A stretch of DNA of 64,000 nt from NCBI RefSeq assembly GCF_001651805.1, contig NZ_CP015839.1:4092001-4156000 (forward strand). Reading direction: 5' to 3'. Source of the stretch: Marinobacterium aestuarii (GTDB lineage Bacteria; Pseudomonadota; Gammaproteobacteria; Pseudomonadales; Balneatricaceae). Below the pieces are notes generated by a model. The model searched no databases. It worked only from the letters and a program-made list of their open reading frames with translations, and was not told the origin of the DNA. Position 1 is the stretch's first letter. Every line of letters begins with the position of its first letter. The translations under genes and the position numbers were made by a program. Shown one piece after another: positions 46,897-55,712 of the stretch.

Positions 46897-46910
46897 GGTG
46901 AAAGGTGAAA
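46897..46910. repeat. Short heptamer array (GGTGAAA)2 after the rhodanese gene
   Basis: Two GGTGAAA units preceded by AAGGGGCGA; the combined string AAGGGGCGAGGTGAA recurs after the pseudouridine synthase gene at 62.5 kb. Confidence 0.7.
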
Positions 46911-46938
46911 GGAAACGGCAAAAGCTGAGCGAGCGCAC

Positions 46939-47661
46939 TCAGCAGGCATTGTAAATAACCGGCATCTTCCCCTTCCATTGGCGCCACAGGCTATCGTTAC
47001 TGGCGAGCTCCGCCATCAGGTGCGCCACATTGATGCGACTGCTGTTGCCGGAATCAAAAATGGGATCCCGGATGGGTGAGGCATGGAGGTCATATGGAGT
47101 GACCTGATCTTCATCGCTCAGGCTGTCGGGCCGGACCGCCGCCCATTCGATATGGCGGTCCGACTGGCCCACCTCGATACGCAGATAGTCCGCGGCCCTT
47201 TCGTTATCCAGATGGGGCGGCAACAACAGCCGCAGCAGCGCGATAACAGACTTCTGGCCAAAGGAGGTTTTCTCCGCCAGATCACGATTCGAGTTGCCGC
47301 TGGTGTTCATCAGAATCAGGCGCACCGGCGCCGCAGCGCCATTCTGCCTGATCGCCTGGCACAGGGTGCGTACCGTATCCCGCACCAGCATGCGCGGGTG
47401 GCCGAAGACCCCCTTGAAGGTCAGGTTGTGTCCCAGGCACAGTGCCACCACATCGCAGCCCTGGAGGTGCTGCGCCATCTCTGCGACGTCAATATCGTGC
47501 ACGCTAGCCTCGATAAGGCTGCAGAGTGCCTGTTGCCGGATATCCTCAGGCAACGCACCGGCGGAGCGCACAATCGCCCTGACCCTTATTCCCTGATCCA
47601 ACAACTGCGCCACCAGCAAGCGCCCCGTGGCACCGCTGGCGCCAATCACCAAAACATTCAT
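46939..47661 (-). CDS. NAD(P)-binding (NmrA/SDR-like) protein
   Basis: A 240-residue Rossmann-fold protein starting MNVLVIGASGATGRLLVAQL, with the glycine-rich dinucleotide loop at once. It resembles the NmrA/YwnB group of reductases or redox sensors (ILMNTSGNSNRDLAEK, then RHIEWAAVRPDSLSDED). Start 47661 follows GGAGGGAGCAAGG; earlier in-frame ATG 47691 would add ten codons. Substrate unknown. Confidence 0.87.
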   Translation of the reverse strand: MNVLVIGASGATGRLLVAQLLDQGIRVRAIVRSAGALPEDIRQQALCSLIEASVHDIDVAEMAQHLQGCDVVALCLGHNLTFKGVFGHPRMLVRDTVRTLCQAIRQNGAAAPVRLILMNTSGNSNRDLAEKTSFGQKSVIALLRLLLPPHLDNERAADYLRIEVGQSDRHIEWAAVRPDSLSDEDQVTPYDLHASPIRDPIFDSGNSSRINVAHLMAELASNDSLWRQWKGKMPVIYNAC

Positions 47662-47700
47662 CCTTGCTCCCTCCATCCCCTGATCGAGCAACGCCTTACA

Positions 47701-47898
47701 CTAATCCGTCGCCGTGTTCTTCTGATAGGTTACCCAGTGCGTTTTTTCGGCCAGCCGGTCATACAGGCCCCGCCCGCGGTAATTATTCTCGGCGGTGACC
47801 CAGCGAACAAAGGGCCAGCCCTGTGCGGCGGCCGCATCATTGAGGCCTTCAAACAGACCCCTGTCGCCGGGTTCCAGCGCTGTTACCGCGATATCCAT
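47701..47898 (-). pseudogene. GNAT acetyltransferase with internal deletion (65 codons)
   Basis: MDIAVTALEPGDRGLFEG looks like the first strand and helix of a GNAT protein. AAQGWPFVRWVTAENNYRGR followed by GLYDRLAEKTHWVTYQK is the GNAT C-terminus. About 80 residues between them, including the acetyl-CoA loop, are missing without loss of frame. A good ribosome-binding site (AGAGGAG) precedes the ATG, so a small protein may still be made. An acetyltransferase activity is not expected. Confidence 0.65.
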
Positions 47899-48209
47899 AC
47901 AGGCTCCTCTACTTCTAAAGTTCAGGTGACGCGGGCAAGGCATAGCCCAGGCCCCAAACAAGCATCAGCCTGAAAGTAACAGCCCTCTGGTCTTTTGCAC
48001 AGACTGAAGCCCTAATGCGCGGGTCTGATCCGCTCGGCAAAGTCGCCCTGGGCCCAGACATTGTCGAAGGTGCTGAAATGACTCAAAGAGTCGCGGACAG
48101 GCCAGACGCACGAATACCAAAACTGTTACTGTTTCACCCCACAGACACAGGCGCCGCAGCCAGGGTTGCAATGAGCTCAGAGTTAAAACTTAAGGGCCCC
48201 GAAAAGACA

Positions 48210-48929
48210 ATGACTGACAGCGCCACCCAGCATAGCCGCAACTTTTCCCTGCCCTCCCTTGCCCTGTCCAGTGGTAGCGTCGAGGCGCTGAAATGGATCG
48301 CGCTAATGTTGATGACGGGGGATCACCTCAACCGCTTCCTGTTCGACGGCACAGTGCCGTTTCTGTTTGAACTCGGCCGCCTTGCCCTGCCGATCTTCGT
48401 GTTTGTACTGGCCTGCAACCTGGCTCGCCCGGGCCAGCTTGAGCGCGGCAGCTACCCGCGCACTATGCAGCGCCTGGCGCTATTCGGTGCCCTTGCATCT
48501 GTACCCTTCATCGCCCTGGGGGACCTGCAGCACGCCGGCTGGTGGCCGCTGAACATTCTATTTTCACTGCTGGTACTGACCACCATCCTGTACCTGCTCG
48601 AGCGCAACGACCGGCTAGCCGCCGCTGTGCTCTTTATGGTGGGCGGCAGCCTGATCGAATACAGCTGGCTGGGGCTCAGCCTTGGTGTGGCCGTCTGGAT
48701 CTACTGCAAAAGACCCTCAGTGCCCGCGGCAGCTGTGACCCTGCTCGCCTGCGCGGGCCTCTGGCTCAGCAATGGCAACTTTTGGGCACTGGCCGCTGTC
48801 CCGCTGATCCTGGGCGCCACACGCCTCAACCTGCAGCTACCCCGCCTGCGCTGGTTCTTCTACGCCTACTACCCGCTGCATCTGGGCCTGATCTGGCTGG
48901 TTCGTGATCTGGTAGGCGGCATGGGGTAA
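48210..48929 (+). CDS. TraX-family membrane protein
   Basis: A 239-residue protein with about eight membrane helices. The TraX pattern is seen in ALKWIALMLMTGDHLNRF, ELGRLALPIFVFVLACNLAR and the closing FYAYYPLHLGLIWLVRD. In F plasmid TraX acetylates pilin; chromosomal members are thought to be acyltransferases of unknown target. The start is uncertain: 48171 (with AGGG upstream) is an alternative. TGATTGG-type heptamers start directly after the TAA. Confidence 0.85.
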   Translation: MTDSATQHSRNFSLPSLALSSGSVEALKWIALMLMTGDHLNRFLFDGTVPFLFELGRLALPIFVFVLACNLARPGQLERGSYPRTMQRLALFGALASVPFIALGDLQHAGWWPLNILFSLLVLTTILYLLERNDRLAAAVLFMVGGSLIEYSWLGLSLGVAVWIYCKRPSVPAAAVTLLACAGLWLSNGNFWALAAVPLILGATRLNLQLPRLRWFFYAYYPLHLGLIWLVRDLVGGMG

Positions 48930-48957
48930 TTGGTGATTGGTGATTGGTGATTGGTGA
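48930..48957. repeat. Heptamer array (TTGGTGA)4 directly after the traX stop
   Basis: Four perfect units, the same 7-mer as after valS in another phase. The sequence after it (TATCCGGCAATCGTGGGAGG, then AGCGACTGTGCGG) recurs after the 51521 array, so both belong to a longer dispersed repeat. Confidence 0.95.
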
Positions 48958-49165
48958 TTGAGGGTAATTTTATCCGGCAATCGTGGGAGGGAGTTAAGCG
49001 ACTGTGCGGCGCTTGCGCTTATAACTTGCCGGACTGGAATAGCAGGGCCCAGTTTTGCTTCAGTCGCTAACCTCGAAGGGCAAAAGGCAAGAGCTGACCC
49101 CGCGCCCACAAAAAACAGCCAAACTCAGGTGGCTCGCAGTAGGCTGAGTATTGTCGGACAGCCTC

Positions 49166-50779
49166 CTAGCGTGGTTCGCTACGCAAGCCTTGGAACACCG
49201 TGTAGCACATTACCAGCATGAGCACAGAGAATGGCAGTCCGGTTGCGGTTACACCCGCTTGAAGTGCCGACAAACCGCCACCAATCAAGAGCACAATCGC
49301 AATCAAGCCTTCGATAACACACCAGAAAATGCGCTGGGGCACCGGTGCATCAATTTTGCCTCCAGCCGTAATTGTATCGACGACGAGTGATCCGGAATCC
49401 GACGAGGTAACGAAGAACACGAGCGCCAGAAAAATGGCTATCGTCGATGCTGTCCTGGTGAACGGCAATTCATTTAGCATGCCGAAAAGAGAAAGCTCGG
49501 GTGAATAGCTGTCGATCACATTGGCTTTCACCAGCGAGGTTTCCGGGCTGACGAGGATCTGATCAATCGCGATGCCGCCGAATACACCCATCCAGACAAA
49601 GATGATCAGGGACGGGATCAGCAATACACAGATGATGAATTCACGCACCGTGCGACCGCGCGAAACGCGGGCGATGAACATGCCTACAAAAGGCGCCCAT
49701 GATATCCACCACGCCCAGTAGAATGCGGTCCAGCCTTGGCGGTAGGCGTCATCCGTGCGGCCAAAGGGGTTTGAGAGCGGGATAATGTCCCGGGTATAGG
49801 CGACAAGCCCTGTCCAGAAGCCGTTCAAACCCACCAGTGTCGGTCCGGCCAAGAGAACGAAGAGGAAGAAAAGTACCGCGATCCCCATGTTGATTTCAGA
49901 GAGGATTTTTACGCCGCCATCAAGACCGCGCCACACCGAAACCAGGGCAACCGCCGTCACCAGAATGATGATAATCACCTGAGCATTGGTCGAGATTCCC
50001 AGTCCGAAAGCAAAGTTGAAACCCGCATTGGCCTGTTGTGCTCCCAGTCCCAAAGACGTTGCCAAACCGAAAAGAGTGGCAAAAACCGCCAGGATATCAA
50101 TGATGTGCCCCCACCAACCCCAAACGCGATCACCCAGAACTGGGTAAAAGCAGGAACGGATCGAAAATGGCAAACCCTTGTTGTAAGTGAAAAGTGAAAG
50201 CGCCAGGGCCATAATGGCGTAGACCGCCCAGCCGTGCAGGCCCCAGTGATAAAAGGTTGCCGCCAGTCCCATTGCCCGCGCCGCCTCGACGTTCTCCCCG
50301 ATAATGCTGCCATCTGCAGCGATGGGTGAGGCAACACCCAAGGGCCCCGAAACGTTCATGTGGTAAACGGGCTCAAGAACACCGAAGAACAAGAGACCAA
50401 TACCCATGCCCGCGGCGAAAAGCATGGCAAACCATTCAAGGTAGGAATATTCAGGTACGGCGTCCTTCCCGCCCAGCCTCACCTTCGATATCGGCATAAA
50501 AATCAACGCGATACAGAATATCACGAAGAAATTCACGATAATCATGAAGAACCAGTCGAGCTTGGTGATCGTAAAGTCACGCACAGCCGCAAAGGTGGCT
50601 CCGGCCTGGTCCGGGAAAATCAATGTCAGGAGAACAAAACCGACGGCGGTCAATCCGGAAATAACGAATACCGGATTATGAATATCGAACCCGATCGGGC
50701 CAAGATTACCGTCTATATTGTCCTGTCCAACCGTGAAATCAGTTTCGATTTCGCCACTGTCAGGTGATGAGTCTGTCAT
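49166..50779 (-). CDS. BCCT-family transporter (second copy)
   Basis: A 537-residue carrier with 12 helices and the canonical Trp-rich segment AFYWAWWISWAPFVGMFIAR, unlike the altered one at 35 kb, and RGRTVREFI after it. This pattern is that of glycine betaine/choline-type carriers. An acidic N-terminal leader (DSSPDSGEIETDF) precedes the first helix. Start 50779 follows AGGAAAAATC. No catabolic genes adjoin, so osmoprotectant uptake is the simplest guess. Confidence 0.92.
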   Translation of the reverse strand: MTDSSPDSGEIETDFTVGQDNIDGNLGPIGFDIHNPVFVISGLTAVGFVLLTLIFPDQAGATFAAVRDFTITKLDWFFMIIVNFFVIFCIALIFMPISKVRLGGKDAVPEYSYLEWFAMLFAAGMGIGLLFFGVLEPVYHMNVSGPLGVASPIAADGSIIGENVEAARAMGLAATFYHWGLHGWAVYAIMALALSLFTYNKGLPFSIRSCFYPVLGDRVWGWWGHIIDILAVFATLFGLATSLGLGAQQANAGFNFAFGLGISTNAQVIIIILVTAVALVSVWRGLDGGVKILSEINMGIAVLFFLFVLLAGPTLVGLNGFWTGLVAYTRDIIPLSNPFGRTDDAYRQGWTAFYWAWWISWAPFVGMFIARVSRGRTVREFIICVLLIPSLIIFVWMGVFGGIAIDQILVSPETSLVKANVIDSYSPELSLFGMLNELPFTRTASTIAIFLALVFFVTSSDSGSLVVDTITAGGKIDAPVPQRIFWCVIEGLIAIVLLIGGGLSALQAGVTATGLPFSVLMLVMCYTVFQGLRSEPR

Positions 50780-51028
50780 GATTTTTCCTGTTTGCGGGAC
50801 TCGGCCGAGCGGTTGCACGGCTGGCCGACTTTCTTTTTTTATAGTGATGTAACCTTACATGCACCCTTGAAGACTGGAATTATAGACAGCGGGGCAGGCC
50901 CTGCACCCGACACCTGTTCCTTGCGAAGTATACGGCGGCGGCATCTATACTGTGATTTTCCTATTTTTTCGGTTGGCCGGTTTCGTGCCGGCGGGACACC
51001 CTAAAGACTGTATGCGGGGGTTAAACAT

Positions 51029-51358
51029 ATGAGCACCGGTCTCTCCGATGCGTTGCGTGTTCTGGTCCAATGGCAGAGCACGCCAAATCAGGCGCTCGCT
51101 ATCCTGCAGCTGGATCCTGACCTGCCATTTCCCGAGGTCCTCAGTGAGGAACAGTGTGAGCGCATGACCTTCGTGCTCAATATCCATTCAGACCTTGGCA
51201 CAATCTTCGACGCCCCCGAGGACCGGTCCGGTTATATGTCCAGCCCTCATGACGACCCCTATTACGAAGGGAAGTCTCCCCTGGAACTGATCAGTACCGG
51301 GGATTTAACCGTGTTCGAACGCGTCTGCTGGCATATAGATGCGATGAGAGTGCTCTGA
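51029..51358 (+). CDS. Xre/MbcA/ParS-type antitoxin (DUF2384), no adjacent toxin
   Basis: A 109-residue protein. The C-terminal half (LNIHSDLGTIFDAPEDRSGY, then GKSPLELISTGDLTVFERV) is the toxin-binding domain of Xre/MbcA/ParS antitoxins, which neutralise RES-domain toxins. The N-terminal half retains a weak helix-turn-helix. In complete modules a RES toxin gene follows at once; here 350 bp of repeats and then the AT-rich island follow. It could be orphaned, act in trans, or serve another function. Confidence 0.75.
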   Translation: MSTGLSDALRVLVQWQSTPNQALAILQLDPDLPFPEVLSEEQCERMTFVLNIHSDLGTIFDAPEDRSGYMSSPHDDPYYEGKSPLELISTGDLTVFERVCWHIDAMRVL

Positions 51359-51398
51359 AAACTCTTACAGTGCGGGATTGAACGAGCTAGCGGCACCG

Positions 51399-51716
51399 GG
51401 GGGCAGCTCTTGTCTTTTGCTTCTGCCTCTCAATATAAAGGCAAAAGGCAAGGACCTGACCCCGCCCTCGCTACACCTGAGTCTGATTTGGTTGATTCGT
51501 GGTGTGATGGGTGGCTGGGGTGATTGGTGATTGGTGATTGGTGATTGGTGATTGGTGATTGGTGATTATTATATCCAGCAATCGTGGGTAGGGGATCAAG
51601 CGACTGTGCGGGACTTAAAGTGTACCGGGCTCAGAAATTGCAGGATCAGGCCTTTACTCTAACTTATAACCTGAGGGAAAAAGGCAAGACCTAGCCCGGC
51701 GACCGTAAAAATAGCA
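51399..51716. repeat. Repeat-filled gap at the left border of the AT-rich island
   Basis: 51399-51470 is an imperfect inverted repeat: GGCAGCTCTTGTCTTTTGC against GGCAAAAGGCAAGGACCTGA; the latter motif returns near 49080 and 51675. At 51521-51562 there are six perfect TGATTGG units plus a partial seventh. After it the CAGCAATCGTGGG ... AGCGACTGTGCGG block repeats that at 48968. The layout resembles REP-like elements spread by RAYT transposases; no transposase for them is in the window. Confidence 0.7.
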
Positions 51717-52403
51717 TCAGGAAAAAAATCTTATTTTAATCGTATCCTCTAGAAGATGTAATATATAAGAAGACAGCTCACCACTTATCTTTACCAGTCC
51801 TGTTGAACTATATGAAAGGCTTCCTTTAACCCCTTTAAACATTAGCTCATAACTTGCAGATTCAGAGTTATATTTAACATCATCTAATAGCTTAACTTTC
51901 GACAACTCTATTCCTTCCTTTGCTGCCAATTCAATTCTAGCAACAATTTCGTTTTCTTTTAGAGATCCAGAAAGTCTTATTCTATTTAATTTTGACACAT
52001 CCATACGAGATAGGATTGAATCCACTTCACTACTGGACACACTCAACGGCTTGATAGAAAAACCCATTCCAACTATTTTTTCCATAGCATTAAATAGTTC
52101 ACGAAAATTTCTATTAGGATTATTCAATCTCAAAAGGCAACCACTTTCAAAATTAGTCAAGGTGACATCTTGATCACTCAAAGTAGAAATTTCGTGATAA
52201 GCCGCATTGCCGTCAACATCAATATTGGTAGCTACTAATTTTGATCTCCAATAAAATTTAAAATCAATTTCCTCATTACTTTCATTGACTATATGGAAAC
52301 CATTTTCTCTATCAACACTAATATTCGCGTCCCTTATACTATCAGAAAAAAAATGGTAGCCATTCGGAAATTTAACTCTATACCAGCGGAAGCGAGATAT
52401 CAT
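51717..52403 (-). CDS. Unknown protein C of the AT-rich three-gene island
   Basis: A 228-residue protein, last gene of the operon. I recognise no family. The sequence looks beta-rich in its first half (FRWYRVKFPNGYHFF, NEEIDFKFYW) and mixed later (NFRELFNAMEKIVGMGFSIK, SKLNRIRLSGSLKENEIVAR), with no membrane helix or signal. The start at 52403 has AGGTG 5 nt upstream; a GTG at 52409 is an alternative. It lies 11 bp after gene B. Codon use is strongly A/T-biased, unlike the GC-rich flanks, so it was probably acquired. Confidence 0.7.
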   Translation of the reverse strand: MISRFRWYRVKFPNGYHFFSDSIRDANISVDRENGFHIVNESNEEIDFKFYWRSKLVATNIDVDGNAAYHEISTLSDQDVTLTNFESGCLLRLNNPNRNFRELFNAMEKIVGMGFSIKPLSVSSSEVDSILSRMDVSKLNRIRLSGSLKENEIVARIELAAKEGIELSKVKLLDDVKYNSESASYELMFKGVKGSLSYSSTGLVKISGELSSYILHLLEDTIKIRFFS

Positions 52404-52414
52404 AATCACACCTA

Positions 52415-53506
52415 TTATTTTTTACCAAAGAATTCTTCACGCAACTCTAAAACAAGATCGCGCGACCTATTCTCTATAATCCGTGAAACCAGATCGACTT
52501 CTCCTTTACTTGGAGCTCGAAAACGACTGCTAACCTTCCCACTTTCACTGGGATAAACCCGTCGTAACAAAAATGAAAAACCTGTGCAATTTACAGGATC
52601 AGAAAAGACTGCTTCAACTGCATAAACGTTGCCAGTACCTAGTTTATCTTCAATATTCCAACCAGCCTTTATAATATAGTACGTATCATCATCAACAAGT
52701 TCATTCAGTAATTCTGACCTAGTAACATCTCTCCCACGAAGCAGTACTCTCTCTATATGGACATCATTAAACTCTTGATCAAGTTCATTCGTCTCATTCT
52801 CATCCATATCTGGCTTTGCTTTATAAACATACACATCAGTTACGTCTACCTTAGGATGTTCAGGTATCGTATTAATTAAATTATAGAAAAACTTATTTCG
52901 CAATTTATGTGATGTTATATCAAAAAGAGATACTTTATTTTTTTCAAAATCAACTCCATTAGACTTCTCCGCTTTAATTACCAACAAATCCCGCGTTGAG
53001 TTTATAAAGTCGTTCTGCGTATTCCTAATTATATAACCAGCATCAGTTTTAATGAACTCAATAACACCGTCTCTGACTTGAACTTGGCTAAATTCCGACA
53101 ATTTATAATTGAACGACGAATATTGAATGTTTACTGCCAAATTATCTCCATTCCGACTAATCTGTACAACATCGCCCATCTGCTGCATTTCCTTTTTTAA
53201 AGCGTCTGCGCAAATTTTAATTGTTTCGACCGAGACATCTCCTATGATATCCATTGATGTTATACGTTCTCTACGAGGAACCACCCCCAATTTAGATGAT
53301 ATATCTCTATGATCATAATAATCATGATTAAGTCTAGCAAAATATTTTGCTAATTCATCTCTTGAAGTTTTCTTAGAAATTAGTATGTTTCTACTTTCAA
53401 AAAGTTTATAAATAGTTTGCACATCAACTTTTCGCTGCGTCAAAGCTTCAAACACGTTTTTATCAGACGCATAATACAAAGAGGGTCCAAAAGGTTTCTT
53501 ACTCAT
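52415..53506 (-). CDS. Unknown protein B of the AT-rich three-gene island
   Basis: A 363-residue protein, second in the operon. Its ATG overlaps the stop of gene A (ATGA), and GGTGGAG inside gene A serves as ribosome-binding site. I recognise no family. Residues 15-70 (VFEALTQRKVDVQTIYKLFE, then ISKKTSRDELAKYFARL) are helical and could be a SAP- or winged-helix-like DNA-binding module. The rest is mixed with many charged residues and a D/E-rich segment near 245 (DMDENETNELDQEF). No membrane segment. Tight coupling to the nuclease-like gene A suggests a complex. Confidence 0.72.
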   Translation of the reverse strand: MSKKPFGPSLYYASDKNVFEALTQRKVDVQTIYKLFESRNILISKKTSRDELAKYFARLNHDYYDHRDISSKLGVVPRRERITSMDIIGDVSVETIKICADALKKEMQQMGDVVQISRNGDNLAVNIQYSSFNYKLSEFSQVQVRDGVIEFIKTDAGYIIRNTQNDFINSTRDLLVIKAEKSNGVDFEKNKVSLFDITSHKLRNKFFYNLINTIPEHPKVDVTDVYVYKAKPDMDENETNELDQEFNDVHIERVLLRGRDVTRSELLNELVDDDTYYIIKAGWNIEDKLGTGNVYAVEAVFSDPVNCTGFSFLLRRVYPSESGKVSSRFRAPSKGEVDLVSRIIENRSRDLVLELREEFFGKK

Positions 53507-54495
53507 TCTCTCCACCCCATATTCCCAGGGTTATATGTACTTGTAACAGCAGTGACTTCTTCAATTTTAATTCGTTCTAAAGTTTTCTCTCTGACAGGAT
53601 CAAATCCCCATGCTCTTGAATATTTTTTCTTTGCCGAAACAAAGTTACTCCTTATACTATCACTGCACATCTCCGAAGTTACTCTTATCCTTAAATGCTC
53701 ATCAGAATCGAGCATTTGAAAACGAAGTAATATATCGATAAGATATTCAAACTCTTGCACTGACTCACCAGTTCTATTGTAATATACAATATATCCAGGT
53801 TTTGAATTATCACCCCCCTTGTGCTTGATTATCATATATGGACTTGTTAATACCTCAATTGTAGCAGCTTGATTCCACACATCACCATGACGCCTCGACA
53901 TTACAAGATCCGGATAATAAAACGTATAATCTTTTGGGAGTTCATCAGCATCTTTAAGTCGGATAATATCATTTCCGATACTATATAGCCGCTGAATATC
54001 TTTAGGACCCAGATAGTGAAAGTACGTATTAATCGGTATTGGAAGAGAATCCAACCGAACTTTTCCTATAGATTCATAGAAGTCTTTCTCATATCCATTA
54101 TCGTGATTATGAAGAAACAAAAAACCTCTTACTTCATATGTCTCAGAAGGATCTACAGAATAAATTTCTCGCCATTCTTCGGAATATTGAGCGCACTCCA
54201 CAGTCATGCAAAGTGATTTAATTGCACTTCTAATACTACTTGGTTTTATAGAACTCTTCCCATAGCTTTTCAAATCAGTATGCAAATAAATAGTACTTCC
54301 TAAGTAAGGATCATCATACGAAAACACAACATCACCAGGATGAGAAATTTTAGGTTTATCACCAGAACTTTTATGATTTTCATTAATACACGAGAAATTT
54401 TCGTCCCTCCTTGGATGGGTATTCCATTTAAAATGTCGAAAGATATCCAACGACAATCTATTTGCTATTTCTCCAACATTAACTGTTTCAGCCAT
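53503..54495 (-). CDS. PD-(D/E)XK nuclease-like protein A of the AT-rich three-gene island
   Basis: A 330-residue protein, first in the operon. The N-terminal third fits a PD-(D/E)XK nuclease: Glu9 in a leading helix (NVGEIANRLS), HPGD with Asp55, and after 18 residues TDLKSYGK with Asp74 and Lys76 on the next strand, then a helix with further polar residues. Residues 110-330 match no family I know. AAGAAG precedes the ATG. It is AT-rich like its partners. A DNA- or RNA-cleaving effector in a defence module is the leading idea; a restriction enzyme without methylase is another. Confidence 0.68.
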   Translation of the reverse strand: MAETVNVGEIANRLSLDIFRHFKWNTHPRRDENFSCINENHKSSGDKPKISHPGDVVFSYDDPYLGSTIYLHTDLKSYGKSSIKPSSIRSAIKSLCMTVECAQYSEEWREIYSVDPSETYEVRGFLFLHNHDNGYEKDFYESIGKVRLDSLPIPINTYFHYLGPKDIQRLYSIGNDIIRLKDADELPKDYTFYYPDLVMSRRHGDVWNQAATIEVLTSPYMIIKHKGGDNSKPGYIVYYNRTGESVQEFEYLIDILLRFQMLDSDEHLRIRVTSEMCSDSIRSNFVSAKKKYSRAWGFDPVREKTLERIKIEEVTAVTSTYNPGNMGWRE

Positions 54496-54599
54496 ATATA
54501 TTTCTTCTTTTACCAGTTATTTATAATGATATCTAACACCATAAAGTCACACTATATAAAAATATTTTCATCTCCAAAAAAACCATGATCATCAACATA

Positions 54600-55697
54600 T
54601 TAACCCGGCGGATAAATACATCGATCATGCGGCATACCGAATGTGTCCTGCCCGGAAATAGGTTTTTACCCGTTCTGGCCGACGTTGCAATGTGAGCATG
54701 CACGATCGAGTGCGTTTCTTCAGGTCGTCAATCGAACGAACCGCCGGACCGCTGTGCACCATGTTCTTCAAATCGCAGTTCAAGTATTCATCCGGGTTCA
54801 GTTCAGGCGAGTACGCGGGCAAAAAGAACACTTCCAGATAGCGCTTCACGGGCTTCTTTGCGAGCCAGCGCTTCACTATCTTGGCATGGTGGACGCGCAG
54901 GTTATCCAGAATCAGAAACACTTTGCCGGGCGTAGATTCGATCAGTGCCCGAAGAAATTTGATCAGAACCTTGGCGTTCATCATCGATTCGTACAGCATG
55001 AAACGCACGGTCCCCTGGTTGGTGATCGCCGAGATCATATTCAGTGATACGCGCTTGGCCGGCAGTGGCTGCACGGGCGTTTTGCCGATCGGAGCATAGC
55101 TACGGCCATGCTGGGTTGTATTCTTGATCCCGGTTTCATCACCCCAGAAAATCTGCGCGTTCTCTGCTTTGGCGCGCGCCTTGATTTGCGGATACTCCTC
55201 TTTTAGCCAAGCATCGACCCGGGCCGGGTTCTGTTCCCAGGCTTTCTTTAGCGGCTTCTGCGGCGAGAAGCCCCAGCGCTTGAGGTAGTCTCCCAGAGTC
55301 CGAACCGGAATGTCGATCCCCCAGAATTGCTTGATTAGCTGAGCGATAGCACGCCGCGTCCAGAGCGCAAAACCCAGTTTGTACTGATCCGGCATCTGGT
55401 CTTTAACCGCCTCAATGACACGCTGCTCCTGCGCCTCGGTCAGGCGACGCGGTTTGTTCTTGGGGCCCCGTTTTTGTACTGTCAAGGCCGCCTTGCCGCC
55501 GGCTTCATAACGCTGGTACCAGCGTCCAACAGTATCGGGGTGAACATTGAGCAGCTGCCCGATTTCACGGAAAGTTTTGCCTTTCAAACGGAGTCGAATG
55601 GCTTGCTGCCTGAGAAGTTCCTGTTGCTCTGTGCTGAGCTTGCGTGCGTCGGTATTCATGCGCACATTATATCAGACCTAAATTGCCGCCGGGTTAA
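54600..55697. mobile_element. IS630-family insertion sequence, complete
   Basis: Ends are perfect 12-bp inverted repeats TTAACCCGGCGG (54600-54611 and 55686-55697), each flanked by TA (54598 and 55698), the known target duplication of IS630 elements. The 1,098-bp element holds one transposase gene. It sits in AT-rich sequence between gene A and the island's right border. Confidence 0.9.
54625..55659 (-). CDS. IS630-family transposase
   Basis: A 344-residue DDE transposase. N-terminal helix-turn-helix domains (LRLKGKTFREIGQLLNVHPD) bind the ends. The catalytic residues appear in FWGDETGIKN, LILDNLRVHHAK and AYSPELNPDEYLN. The frame is intact, so the element may be active. ATG 55659 is chosen over 55665, two codons earlier. 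Confidence 0.95.
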   Translation of the reverse strand: MNTDARKLSTEQQELLRQQAIRLRLKGKTFREIGQLLNVHPDTVGRWYQRYEAGGKAALTVQKRGPKNKPRRLTEAQEQRVIEAVKDQMPDQYKLGFALWTRRAIAQLIKQFWGIDIPVRTLGDYLKRWGFSPQKPLKKAWEQNPARVDAWLKEEYPQIKARAKAENAQIFWGDETGIKNTTQHGRSYAPIGKTPVQPLPAKRVSLNMISAITNQGTVRFMLYESMMNAKVLIKFLRALIESTPGKVFLILDNLRVHHAKIVKRWLAKKPVKRYLEVFFLPAYSPELNPDEYLNCDLKNMVHSGPAVRSIDDLKKRTRSCMLTLQRRPERVKTYFRAGHIRYAA

Positions 55698-55712
55698 TAG
55701 CAAAGATGATTA

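Noticed and set aside
32336-51562. Heptamer arrays as CRISPR or phase-variable coding repeats
   Set aside because: There are no spacers, and the arrays lie after stop codons, not in promoters or open frames, so neither CRISPR nor classic coding phase variation applies.
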